64,000 nt of DNA, taken from the NCBI RefSeq assembly GCF_001649575.2, contig NC_051445.1:28240080-28304079 (forward strand). Reading direction: 5' to 3'. The position numbers and the translations under genes are program-made. This DNA is from Kryptolebias marmoratus (taxonomy: Eukaryota; Chordata; Actinopteri; Cyprinodontiformes; Rivulidae). Below are positions 44,946-55,990 of this stretch, piece after piece. The notes under the pieces are model-generated. The model was not told the origin of the DNA. It saw only the letters and a program-made list of their open reading frames with translations, and did not search any database. Within the stretch, counting starts at the first letter, position 1. Every line of letters begins with the position of its first letter.

Positions 44946-45720
44946 TAACTCAGAATCAGAATCACCTTTATTAGCCAAGTTCGTGTGCACAAACAAGAAA
45001 TTTGCTTTGGTCCCAACCTCTCACCGCTTATAAACATCAACTATAATGCAAGATAGAAAGGAACAGTATGTGCATATAAGTTTAGATGACTACTCAGTCT
45101 TTAAGGTGTTTATTGTGTTCATCAGAGAGACAGTCTGGGGGAATAAACTGTGTCTTTGGTAGTTGGTTTTGGTAATATTGCTCTGTAGCACCAACCTGAA
45201 GGTAGGAGTCTGAACAGCTTGTGTCCAGGCTGTGTGGGGTTTACAGAAATGTTACCAGCCCTTTTCCCAACCCTAGAGTTGTACAAGTCCTAGATTGAGG
45301 GAAGGTTAGCCCCAATTATCTTTTATGCAGATCTAATTATTCACTGCAGCCTGGATCTGTCTTGTTTTGTGAATGAGCCAAACCACACAGTGATGGATGA
45401 ACACAAAACAGACAAGGTGGTGCAGAATGAAGTGTAGTCCCAAATTGACTCCATCGTCTGCCAACCTGTTTGCTTGGTAAGGAAACTGCAGGGGGCCAGT
45501 GATGTCTTTCAGATGCTTGAACAGCAGTCATTCAAAGGATTTCATGGCCACAGCCATCAGGGCAACAGGTCTGTAGTCATTTAATCCTGTTATGGTGTGT
45601 TTCTTGGGGACTGGGATGATGGTGGACTGCTTGAAGCAGGATGGAACCTTTCATAGCTCCAGAGACTTATTAAGGATTTGAGTGAAGATGGGGTCAGCAG
45701 AGCAGAATTTCAGAGCAGAA
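44946..45720 (-). pseudogene. Rex1-like LINE fragment with internal deletion
   Basis: The minus strand near 45540-45640 reads a [20 protein letters not shown] block, and 45400-45530 reads LLFKHLKDITGPLQFPYQANR; these are RT motifs 1-2. The 3' end at 44946-45010 is the CTTTATTAGCCAAG type with a (GAATCA)n tail. The RT palm between them is missing and frames are broken. It is distinct from the Rex1-like element at 22.6-24.7 kb. Confidence 0.7.
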
Positions 45721-46574
45721 GGGGGAAATACCTAGAACTTCTCTGGCCTTCTGGCACTGAAAGAGCTTATTTACATATAAGGTATGTAAACATCTCAGAT
45801 GAGACATTTTGCTTTTCAGTACCCCAATGATCCTGGGCTGTGCTGTTGGGGGGGTCAGTCCCTGACAACTTAGCCTCAGTGGAGGGGTCAGACTAAGAGT
45901 GATTGTAAAACCACAGACAAAAGACAACTGGTAATGAGGCATTTCAGTACTGAGTCTACCACCTTTCCTGTATTACGCTGGTGAGGCCTGAAATTATCAT
46001 TACACTCTGAGAACAGCACCCCATTTACCACCTTGTCTAGCATATATTCCCCACACCCTGCTGGCTCCAAACCCCCACCCCCCATCCCCCCACACACACG
46101 TACACACACCTACGCACACACACACCCCACACACACAGGTAGCTACTTACAGAACATCACATCCAGCCAAAGCTCAAAGAAACAGCAAAAAAGCAGGCAT
46201 GCAGGAAAAACACACAACACAGGTGACTGATTGAAATTCACAGTTTGAGCAGCTCCACTTTATCCCTGCTATTTCCAACTGGAAGCTTACTCTGGTGGAT
46301 GATTGGGATCAGCAGATGGATCAGTGTGTAGCAATACTGCAAAGGTCCTCCTGGGGTCCTCAGAAGTGGGCGAGATGTGATTGTTTGATAACGCTGTGTT
46401 TGCTGTGGGCGGACGGTGTTCCCCCTGACTCATGGATGAATCATCAAAGATGATCCGTCCCAAAGCTCTGGGCATAATGTTGTTTTACATAATAGCTGAA
46501 AGTTTTAAAGGCATCCCTTCTCTTGTTTCTGCTGCTGCTGTCAAATGAAGTGGTGAATTCTAAGGGGCACGAGT
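45721..46574. other. Intronic with CA-rich tract
   Basis: A C/CA-rich tract at about 46072-46138 (CCCCACCCCCC, then interrupted CA). I see no gene otherwise. Confidence 0.6.
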
Positions 46575-46995
46575 ACTCTAATGACTACTGCCATCACTGA
46601 GGCCTTGACTCTCCACAACTTCTCTAATTCTTTTTTTCAGCCCTTGGTATTTCTTGAGCTTTTTGTGCTCCTTCTTCCTGAAATTACAGTTACTTGATAT
46701 TGCTGCATCTATCCCCTCTGCCTTCTTCTTTGCCAACTACCACAATGACAATTTCATTAGCTACTGGTTGTTTGTCAGTATGGCTCTGGAAGTCCCACAG
46801 TGTCTCAGTGCTATAATTCTCCACCAACCTTGGTGGTGTCTCCCACTTTAATTTCAGGACCTGCAGTTCATACTCATACAGATGTTCCTGTATGCTATTC
46901 CTGGCGATTGGTTATGGTGTTCCATGTACGCTTTGCCTGCCTGCAGTTTACATCCTGCTATTATGTTTTGGATTATCTCAGCTTAGGTACAATTT
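46575..46995 (-). pseudogene. LINE with restriction-like endonuclease, copy 2, C-terminal fragment
   Basis: This is a diverged duplicate of the 40270-40790 part of copy 1. Shared plus-strand text: ACTGAGGCCTTGACTCTCCA, CAACTTCTCTA, TTGGTATTTCTTGAG, CAGTTCATACTCATACAG, CATGTACGCTTTGCCTGCC and CATCCTGCTATTATG. It covers the zinc-knuckle-proximal region and the endonuclease C-terminus. It has no open frame of note. Confidence 0.72.
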
Positions 46996-47139
46996 TTGCA
47001 TCTATGCTGTTGACCTGATGACTGTCTAATTTAAACTCTTTTAGACACCATCTGTTAACAAGTGATATCTTCTTCTTTAAATTCTTTGACTCTTGTTAAT
47101 TCAACCTGTAACAATTTTATTGTTTTCTAACTTTTTATT

Positions 47140-47610
47140 GTCCACCACTGAAGGTGAAAGTGTGATCATGCTTTGCTTGTGTCTGTGTGAATTTATTTGA
47201 AACTCTGTTAGCAAAATATCTCATTAACCACAAGATAATTTTAACGAAATTCTCAGGAAGTAATCATTGAATGTATATCTGCAATGGATTAACGTTTGAA
47301 GTCAAACCAACTGAAGATGGCCACCAAATCAAATGATCTTCAGCCAACACAAAATGGCTACAACTCAGTCAGATTTACAGATACTGAGTCAAAATTTGAT
47401 GAGCTTACGGAGTCATTTACTCATAACACATACTTTGAACTTGAAAACATCAACCAACATCTCGCAATACGGCAAGAGATTGCAAAAAATATAATTCACA
47501 AGGTTTGACCGAAATAGCTATGAATCCATAATTTCTCATCATGAAGTGATTTTAGACTAAACCTCTGGCATAAATGGCACTAATATGCATTCTCTCAAGT
47601 AACGCTAGAC
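47140..47610 (+). repeat. Family K dispersed repeat, copy 5
   Basis: GCTTGTGTCTGTGTG, AAAATATCTCATTAACCAC, TTTGAAGTCAAACCAACTG, AAGATGGCCACCAAATCAAATG, then GGCTACAACTCAGTCAGATTTACAG. This is the fullest copy, about 470 bp. Confidence 0.65.
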
Positions 47611-47639
47611 AAATATTTTTTGTTTTGCTTTGCAGCTTT

Positions 47640-48085
47640 GTGATGAACTTGCAACCTGTCCAGTCTGTACCCCACCACACAATGACCACTGGAGATAGGC
47701 ACCAGCTCCCTCATGAAAGGAAAAGTGAGTAAAGAAAATGCATGAGCAGACAGTGTAATTTATTTACAGGTTTGAATTTCTTTCTGAAGAAAACGCAGTA
47801 GCATGCAGAACAATCATTAAAGCCACTGCAGGTTTGCCTCCCACCTGGGGCCTTTCTGTGTAGAGTTTGCATATTTAACCTGTGCATGCAGGGATTTCCT
47901 CCCATGCATATTGGGTTAACATGTAACTCTAAGTTGTCACTAGGTGTGACAGTGGCTGTTTGGCTCTATGTGTCCCTATGATGGACTTGCGACTCTATAG
48001 GGTGTACCCCGCCTTTTGTACATTGACAGTTGGGGACATATACCTGCTCACCAGACAGAAAATGACGAATAGATAAATGAAGGCA
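47640..48085 (+). repeat. Two family G fragments
   Basis: At 47640-47735: GAACTTGCAACCTGTCCAG and GGAGATAGGCACCAGCTCCC, an end fragment. At 47825-48085: GCAGGTTTGCCTCCCACCTG, CTTTCTGTGTAGAGTTTGC, GGACTTGCGACTCTATAGGG and GTACCCCGCC, a second, more complete copy. Confidence 0.65.
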
Positions 48086-48109
48086 ATATGCAATAATCTT
48101 TTTGCCTGT

Positions 48110-48660
48110 GCATATTGAGTGCTGTATATGTTCATTTGTCTGTAATTTTAGCAAAATATCTTATAAGTCACTGGCCAGATTTTAATAAAACTCTCAGAAA
48201 ACAATTATTGAATGTGCATCTACAGCTAGTTAACTTTTGAAGTCAGCCCCATTCTAGATGGCTCCCACAGCTAAGCAACATTACCCAATACAAAGAAGGT
48301 CGTAGGATAGTCAGATTTACAGATTTCATTCATTCATGTCCAACACATATTCTGAGTCCTAAACACTGGGCAACATCTTTGCCTAAAATTTTGGCTTTAA
48401 CTGTTGGAATTAACCTTGTTAGTTTGTTAGCAAAATATATCATTAACATTAGACACATTTCAAGGAAACTCTAAGAAAATGATTACTGGGTGTATATCTA
48501 CAAATTATACCTTTTTGAAGTCCTAACCCTTATTCAAGATAGCCCCCACAGCTTATCAATATTAACTGACACATAAATGACTGTAACTCAGTGAATTTTA
48601 TAGATAATTAGCTAACATTTGTTGTAAAAGTAGCTGAGAGTCATTTATAAACACATACTT
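48110..48660 (+). repeat. Family K dispersed repeat, two consecutive units
   Basis: Unit 1, at about 48110-48430: GCAAAATATCTTATAAGTCAC, TTTTGAAGTCAGCCCC, ATTCTAGATGGCTCCCACAG. Unit 2, at about 48420-48660: GTTAGCAAAATATATCATTAAC, TTATTCAAGATAGCCCCCACAG. The close head-to-tail pairing suggests a tandem or composite origin. Confidence 0.6.
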
Positions 48661-48667
48661 TAAGCTA

Positions 48668-49560
48668 GTGTTTCTCAACGGGGCGGTACCGCCCCCTGGG
48701 GTGCGTTGAGAGGATGACAAGGGGCGCTGGCAGCAATATTTTCTAAAAGGAGGCACTAATATTATTTTGGGGGACTTTTGCTTGAAGGTAACGTTTACAC
48801 CAAAGATTCACAACAATATCAGTTTAAACTTTGGACTACTTGCAAAAATATTGTGGCCTAAATCATTAAAACCGGCGTGGAACTGCAACTGTATGAAGGT
48901 GTTTCTCTTCGGTGCGCAGCTCCGTGCTGCCTTCAGGAGAACGGCACATCAGAGTATCAATTTTATAATTTGTCCCACATGGCAGATACTTTGTAAATTC
49001 TGACAAAAGAACTCTCTCTTTAGTGGTATTACCCTTGGAATTATTTATTTCTCTTACATGGGTTAATTTCTCTGAAGGATACACCGTGAGTATGGAGGAC
49101 CGAAAGTGACATAATCAAAAATAAAAGCAGAAATATATATATTTTGCTTTTGACTTTTCCTTACACATGCGTTTCATCAAGTAATGTTTATATTTTGCTT
49201 TTGCCTTTTCCTTACACATTTCCGCCTCCTCTTTAATCACCGTGTGCATTTCTGCCTCAGTATGCAAATGAGGAGGCTGTCTTCTTGGTCCAGCTCCTCT
49301 CCAATTGGTCAATAACCATGAAGGAGCAGGATCCATGTGCAGATCTCGGCCGTTTCAGGAGAATGCCTCATTTGAGAGGAAGTGAAGTCTAGCAGACAGC
49401 TGCAGAAGAGTTAAGGAGGCTAGCTTAGCTGACAGCAACACAGTCAGTGACGACTATTTATTTTTTCCCTTTCCAAACCCCCAGAGCGCAGAGGAGGCGC
49501 GCTTTAATACCGCTCACACCCGTACCTGTAACTCTGTCATTTCTCAACAATTTCTCTAAG
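48668..49560 (+). mobile_element. hAT-like element, left end only certain
   Basis: AGTGTTTCTCAACGGGGCGG followed by TACCGCCCCCTGGGGTGCG is a typical hAT-type terminus (CAGTGTTTCTCAAC) with a subterminal palindrome GGGGCGGTACCGCCCC. No matching right end (GTTGAGAAACACTG) was found, so the extent is a guess. The tract 49100-49330 within it has promoter-like motifs (see findings). Confidence 0.45.
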
Positions 49561-51270
49561 ATGATCTTAATATAAAACTCTGGCATGAAAGGCAGTGGGC
49601 AATTTGCATTCCTTCAAGGAATACTAAGCTGTTTATTTCTTCATGTATTTTAGAGATGTATCACAACTACATTTACAAAGAGATTTTGACTGAGCAAGAG
49701 GCAAGTACTCAGCAATTCCCAGCTCACCAATCCAATAAAGTCACCCATTGGGCTGGTAACAGACAAAGCTAAACTTTTAGATTCTATGTGTTAAATAAAT
49801 GTGCATTTCAAGCTAAATGTACTTCTACAGTTCCTCAGACATGGCTGCAGTACATGAAGACTGCAAACTAATGTGGGTTTGAGAGGTAGAGTGATGCATA
49901 CTGGTTGTATAAGAGTGGTGGAGGATGAGGTGGATAACCACATCCACACAGCTGTAATGGAAGTCTGAAAAAGTCTCTGTGACTGTTTCCTGCATGTGTC
50001 AGGCAATCTTTACATCACTGCTATTTTAGTGATTGCCTACACAGTTTTGGTGTTATATTCTGACAGAGAATTATCTAACACACATTTGGTAGTAGTAAAG
50101 AGGAGGAACAAATGTAAGTACCGAAAATGTCATGGTAGTTTCAGCAAGTCGTGACTTCTTAGTACCTTTCTGGATTACAGTTTGTGAGATTTAGCACAAA
50201 ACAAGAATATCACACATTAAAACGTTTAAATTCTAGCTCACTTGAATTAAACAAACGTGTTTTTGTAAATTTCAGCTCAATTTGTCCCTCGGACAAATTT
50301 TACTTTTGAGTTTTGATCACGACGAGCACATGTTTTTTTTATGTACAAAAAGAAGCTGACTGCCATAGATCTCTTAGTCTCCACCTTGGTGTTGTGTTTT
50401 GAAGCTTGCACAGTAAATATATTTCTTTTGTTCTATTACTGTTGTTACTTCTTGTCACCATAGGGTGCTGCTGTGACAGCAAAGGGCAAAAGAGCCTGCT
50501 TTAAGAAATACAGATTGAGAATAAAGAAGAATTGTGGTCAATAGAATAGAGTCCCAGCAGTCATTGGAATAAAGTTTGGACCATTTGCTCCTATTTTATT
50601 CAACCACTGTAACATTTAGTACCTACCCAAAAGAAGATGATTTGATCTACTGTACACTCTTTAAATGAAGACAAGCTAACTTTAAATATTTTTATTTTTG
50701 TTATTATTTTTATTATTTGATTTTTTTATTATTAAAACAGACTCATAGTCCACAAACACATACTACAGACACAGACAAATTATACACAACTTATAAAAGA
50801 CTTGCATACCAGTATTTCCACAAAGATGACTAGTAGCGTAGTGCACTAGCAGAAGGGTGTGACATCATTACAATAAGACTATTCTGGGAGCTACAAAGAC
50901 GACACATGAACTTATATATCAAATTTCTCAGAAGTGCCTGAAATGTCCTGACATGTGCATTACAAAACATCTCACTTGCACTACTGAACCTGGGTTTTTT
51001 AAGTAGAATTCCCAAAGAGTCATTATAAGCAACCTTAAGCTTCTGCATGCTATCTTTTTTAAATTTACACCACAGAGGAGCCGTGTATAGAGATGTACAG
51101 TAAGCTTAGAATAAACGTATCTTTACATCAACAGAACACATAAAATTTTCTCACTATTATTATTATTATTACTATTATGTTTTATTTATATGCTTGTTTC
51201 TGTTTACATTCCTGAGAACAGGGACTAAACTATGTTCCTAAGATGCTGGGTGGGAGATTTTACTTTAAGG
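49561..51270. other. No supported feature
   Basis: AT-rich intron with TTATT-rich runs at about 50690-50735 and 51155-51180. I saw no gene. Confidence 0.45.
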
Positions 51271-51280
51271 ATGATACCCT

Positions 51281-51327
51281 TTGTAATATGTGTGCTGTTC
51301 CCAGGAGAAACAGCACACATATTACAA
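51281..51327. repeat. Perfect 19-bp inverted repeat, 9-nt loop
   Basis: TTGTAATATGTGTGCTGTT (51281-51299) and AACAGCACACATATTACAA (51309-51327) are exact reverse complements around CCCAGGAGA. Confidence 0.97.
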
Positions 51328-51394
51328 GGAGGGGGGTCTTCTGGATCTTGTGGATGCTGATGTTCCCTGAGATCTAGTTGGTGAATTTTTCGAG

Positions 51395-51784
51395 CCATGC
51401 ATCAAGACCATCAGAACATTTCTTCAGTCCTTTCTTTCAATGTTATTTTATGGCTACCAATGGCAACCACGGTGCAAATGAATGCTGATGATACGGTTTT
51501 GTATGCACACGGATCCTCAAAAACTGAGGTTGCTGCCAAACTCACTAATGCAATGGTCAAAGTTACAAATTGGTTAAATCAGTGCTGTTTACAACTCAAT
51601 GTCTCCAAAACTGTAGGTCTGTTTTTCACTAAATCACATAAAGTAATCCAAGACGCAGACATTATAGTGTCAGTGAAAAAAATTACAAATTGTTCAAGAA
51701 CACAAATACTTGGGCATTCATCTGGATTTCAAACTTAATTTTAGGTCACATGTAAAACAAACTTGTAAAAAAGTCAAATTTAAT
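51395..51784 (+). pseudogene. Non-LTR RT fragment, other lineage
   Basis: The plus frame reads NADDTVLYAHGSSKTEVA, then TNWLNQCCLQLNVSKTVGLFF, and (offset frame) LGIHLDFKLNFRSHVKQTCKK. This is the ADD active site and following palm of a LINE RT different from Rex3. It stops abruptly at the join to Rex3-like text at about 51785. Confidence 0.7.
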
Positions 51785-52492
51785 TTGATCCATTTTGGTG
51801 GCCTTAGGATTGCGTCTCTGCTTTTTGCAGATGATGTGGTTCTATTGGCTTCATCGGGCCGTGATCTACAGCTTTCGCTGGAGCGGTTTACAGCAGAGTG
51901 TGAAACAGCTGGGATGAGGATCAGTGCCTCCAAATCCGAGGCCATGGTCTTGAGCCGGGAAAGGGTAGAGTGCCTTCTCCAGGTCGGGGAAGATGTCCTG
52001 TCCCAAATGGAGGAGTTTAAGTATCTCGGGGTCTTGTTCACGAATGAGGGAAAAATGGAGCGGGAGATCGACAGGCGGATTGGTGCAGCGTCTGCAGTGA
52101 AGCGGGCACTGTACCGGTCTGTCATGGTGAAGAGAGAGCTGAGTCAAAAGGCGAAGCTCTCGATTTACCGGTCGATCTACGTTCCTACCCTCATCTATGG
52201 TCACGAGTTTTGGGTAGTGACCGAAAGAACGAGATCGCAAATACAAGCGGCTGAAATGAGTTTTCTCCGCAGGGTGTCTGGGCTCTCCCTTGGAGATAGG
52301 GTGAGAAGCTCAGTCATCCGGGAGAGACTCAAAGTAAAGCCGCTGCTTCTCCAAGTCGAGAGGAGCCAGTTGGGGTGGCTCGGGCATTTAATTAGGATGC
52401 CTCCTGTACGCCTCCCTGGTGAGGTGTTCCGGGCACGTCCTGCCGGGAGGAGGCCCCGAAGAAAACCCAGGACACGTTGTAGGGACTATGTT
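51785..52492 (+). pseudogene. Rex3/RTE-like LINE copy C, internal fragment
   Basis: The text LRIASLLFADDVVLLASSGRDL through LRRVSGLSLGDRVRSSVIRE to RRPRRKPRTRCRDYV is uninterrupted (RT palm to thumb) and the FADD motif is intact. It is cut at both sides: there is no endonuclease and, unusually, no GATG tail. The frame from 51710 to 52594 joins the foreign RT fragment upstream with this piece and runs on into unrelated sequence for about 34 codons. Confidence 0.85.
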
Positions 52493-53514
52493 TGTGTTTT
52501 AGTTTTGCACTTTTGCACTGTGCTTAATAACTTCTGTTCCTTTACCACTTTTTGGTTTCATTGGTGTGTTTGGAGTCTGCTAGTTTTAGCTTAGCTTAGC
52601 ATGGCTTCTAGTTCTCTGCTGGCTTCATTTTCTCTATGTGCCAGATGGTTAAGTATTTCTTTGCCTCATTTAGCAAAACTGACTCATGTAATAAATGTAG
52701 TCTTAGGGTAGCTTTCGGGTCAAGGCTGTCCAAATTGGAAGTTTGGCTCTGGGCTGTTGAAAAAATAATTGGCTAACTAGGTCCCCTTAGGCAGTATGGA
52801 GCTACCAAGAGTAACTCCCATTAGCGGTCCTCCAGCAGAACCCAAGCAGCTGGGATCTCAGGGTGACTTGGTGATATTTTTTAGTAAGCATATTCCTAAG
52901 GCTAAGTCCCCAATTCATCATAGACGTATTCATGTTTCAAGCAAATTCTCCTCACTCAGCAACACACTTGCTCAAAAACAGACTCTGGTAATGGAATTAG
53001 GGGACATCAACAATCATAGTCAAATGCATTCCTGGGGTCAGAGTGGGCAAATTTGAATACCTGACACCCACAAATCAGAGATGACCTAAGTTAATGTAGC
53101 TTCAGTGTGTAACTTTGCAAAAACAATGTCAAACTTCATAATTTTCTCTAGTACCCTCTACAATTTGATCAGCAATGACATGTTCTCCTGCAGTGTCATT
53201 GTTCTACTGCTGGCTGTCCAGTTTGTGTTCTGAAAATTACATGAATTATGTAGCTAATTAGTGGAAATTTTGAGGAAAACTGGTCTGATGCGGCGGCATA
53301 GCATTCAACCCATTTTGGGGCTACTCTTTTTCTAGGACTCTGGACAATGTTGGTACTCATCCAAATTGTTGATAATACAGAACAGAAGTAACTGCTATGT
53401 TTTTAGTGAGGATTATTGATTATTCCTATGCCTATGTTGATAGGTTTAATTGTGGGAGAGGAATATTGTTGTATTTGGTTTCAAATATTGTCATATTTGA
53501 AACAAAATATCCAT
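52493..53514. other. No supported feature
   Basis: Intronic. The frame at 52796-53056 has no recognisable domain. Confidence 0.4.
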
Positions 53515-53800
53515 TTCATTCATCCATCCATCCATCCATTTTCTTTACCCGCTTCTTCAGCAGTCACTGTGCGAGAGGCGGGTGACACCCTGGACAGGTC
53601 GCAAGTCCATCGCAGGACCACATAGAGACAAACGAGAAAAACAACCATTCACACTCTCACTCACACCTAGGGACAAGTTTAAGAGTTATCAATTTACCTA
53701 ACATGCATGTTTTTGGTCTGTTCTCCCTGTGTGCACAGGGAAAACATGCAATCTCCACCCACAAAGGCCCCAGGCTGGGATGCGATTCTGCAAACATTTT
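53515..53800 (-). repeat. Family G dispersed repeat, best-preserved copy
   Basis: (CATC)n start, TTTACCCGCTTCTTCAGCAG, TGCGAGAGGCGGGTGACACC, CTGGACAGGTCGCAAGTCC, ATCGCAGGACCACATAGAG, then AACATGCATGTTTTTGGTC and GGCCCCAGGCTGGGATGCG. Of the copies here it is the least decayed. Confidence 0.75.
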
Positions 53801-54179
53801 GCTTGAAGATTTGTGGTCCTTCTGCAGAGGGATCTTGCATTTCTAACCAGAAATGGTTTGCCAATATAGGGAAGGACTTGTTTTCTCAATATGAAGTCAT
53901 CAAACCGTGTCTTGAAATCTTTATTCAGCTTCTACACAGATTCAAAATTATGCTGATGATCTTCCTTTCCTTTGGTTTGTTCCAAATGTTTGAGGAAGTA
54001 GGGTAGTTCCACTTGTGGGTAAAAATAAAATTTAAAAAATAATATAATAATAAGAGCTTTTGCCTAAAAAGGCTGTCAACCCTAACCCCCCCCCCCCCAA
54101 AAAAAAGGATAAGTTAAATTGATTGGAAATAATGCACTGCTAAAATCAGCTCACACACTGTTGTTCTTTTGTTGCAGCT

Positions 54180-55003
54180 TCAGATTTATGTTCTTGATGT
54201 GAGATGTTATATTAGTCAAAATGCCACAGCTTCCATTTTACTTAGGTTTTGCAGGAATTTCATGTTGTTTTTTTTGTTGTTTTTTTTTGCTTTTGATATC
54301 TTTCGCTCTGACAGAAAGTTAAAGCTCCTTCCTAATGGCCCCAAAACACTCCAGGACCTTGCCTTTGCTCAGCCTTCTGATGTTGTGCAGAAGCAAGTCA
54401 CCAAATTCTGCACTGACCTCTGTTAAGAATGTTTGCAGCAAGCAATCCTGCAGTGCATACGATGCTCTCAAGAAGTTTGAGTTTTATCATTCTTTCCTTA
54501 ATTTCAGAGAACTTTTCTCAGAGACTTGCATAAAGATCAAATTGGTTAATTATGCAGAGGTAATATATCAGGTGAGCGTGGTGAACTTTCAGGCATTGAA
54601 CAAATCCTTTCTCTCTCCCCATCAGAGCTGGAGCTCCAGCTATGATAGTAACTGACACAACCTTTTTCACATCTATCCCTTTCTTATTCAGCATTTCCCA
54701 TATTGTATTATAAATGTTTTACGCCTTGTTTGTCCACAGAGGTTTGCCATGCCCAATTTATCTTCAACAAACTCCCTTTGGTTCATCATAGTACCTCACA
54801 AACACCATCAACTGAGCATTATCAGTGGCGTCAGTGGACTCATCCACACCTAGGGAAATGCACTCTGAATTTTTTTATTCTGTCACAAAGCTGCTTAAGT
54901 AGATCACCAGCCACTATTTCAGTACACCTTGTTGCAGTGCAATCTGAAAGGGGAATTTGTTTAATTTTCGCAGTAATTGCCTCTTTTTATTTGCCTTCAA
55001 ACC
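54180..55003 (-). pseudogene. hAT transposase fossil, C-terminal part
   Basis: The minus strand reads, with stops and frame changes, TEIVAGDLLKQL, SLGVDESTDATDNAQLMVF (about 54790-54860), then GAPALMGRERGFVQCL, HAHLIYYLCIINQFDLYASL and LESIVCTAGLLAANILNR down to about 54300. DESTD...DNAQL is the first catalytic-Asp segment of hAT transposases, and GRERGF...CIIHQ (here CIINQ) is the following conserved block. The N-terminal part is at 55481-55990, separated by a solo LTR. Confidence 0.82.
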
Positions 55004-55480
55004 TGTTAGGATTTGGATTTTTGTATTCAGTTTATTGCTTTTATTGTCTTCATGTTTCAGTTTGAGTTTATTGTTTATTTTATTCAGTTAGTCTGGTCTT
55101 AGTTCAGTTCCTTGTGTCTTTGTTTCCTGCCATTATTTACCTCTCCTCAGTCAGTCACTTGTTTCCCTGCTGCGCCCATCTCCACCTGCTCTTCATTATC
55201 CCTCACCTTTGCCCACTTCACCTAATTAGTCTCTGTCTTTAAAACCTGGTCATCTCCTCCACTTACTCGCTGGTTCGTTTGTCTATTTTCCCTGATGTCT
55301 GGTTCTGCTCGTCTCTTGCTCATGTCTGTTCAGTTTTTGGAATTAGTTTGTTTTGTATTTAGTTTTCTTCTTGTTGCCTCGTCAGCCTTTGTTTTTGATT
55401 ATCTTTTATTTTAATAAATTAGTTTATTTTCATCATGAGTCTGCCCTCTGGGTTCACCTCCTTCCCCACCCACCATGACA
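55004..55480 (+). mobile_element. Solo LTR, family S, copy 3, inserted in hAT fossil
   Basis: This 477-bp element starts TGTTAGGATTTGG and ends CCACCATGACA, with flanks AAACC (54999-55003) and AAACA (55481-55485), a 5-bp duplication with one mismatch. ATAAATTAG/AATAAA is near 55413, and the right part TGAGTCTGCCCTCTGGGTTC matches TGAGTCTGCTCTCAGGGTTC of copy 1. It splits the hAT transposase between the codons for MF and EG. Confidence 0.82.
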
Positions 55481-55990
55481 AAACATGGTGTCAATCATTT
55501 CCGTCAGATACTCTTTATTACTTCTGCTTCAGAGAAGAGCTTTGTGTGCTTACCTAAGACCCACGCTACTCTAAGTGAGCACTCCTTTGCTTATTGCTGT
55601 TGCATAATAGACGTAACAAAAACTTTGCATGTTGAGTGATGTACTGATATCAGTCTATTGAAGTTTGTTTTTCTGACTTTTTTGGAAAGGCCTCTTCAAA
55701 ATTCCTTTGTTTGGTCTCTTAATGCTGCTGAAGCTGGAAATCTTGACCACAGCATTTATTTCTTTGCAAATTAGGCACATTGGTCTTGTGCTGGTCAGAG
55801 GGAGAATGAGTACAAATTGTTAAGTCTTACCATTTTTAAATTGCAGAATTTTGCTCTCTACCTTTTATTTACTGGTGAACTTGAAGTGTGCCATTTTTAC
55901 CCAATCTAAGAGCGAGCAGTGGCAAAACCAAATTTTTCCCTTTAGCAGTGAACTCTCAGCAATCCAATAACAGTAAATTAGTGCATTGTC
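55481..55990 (-). pseudogene. hAT transposase fossil, N-terminal part
   Basis: Minus-strand text includes RPMCLICKEINAVVK (about 55770), the Cys pair of a BED-type zinc finger, then NKEYLTEMIDTMF ending at the LTR junction. It continues in register across the LTR as EGK...EAITAKIKQIPLS at about 54950-55000. Stops are frequent. Confidence 0.72.
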
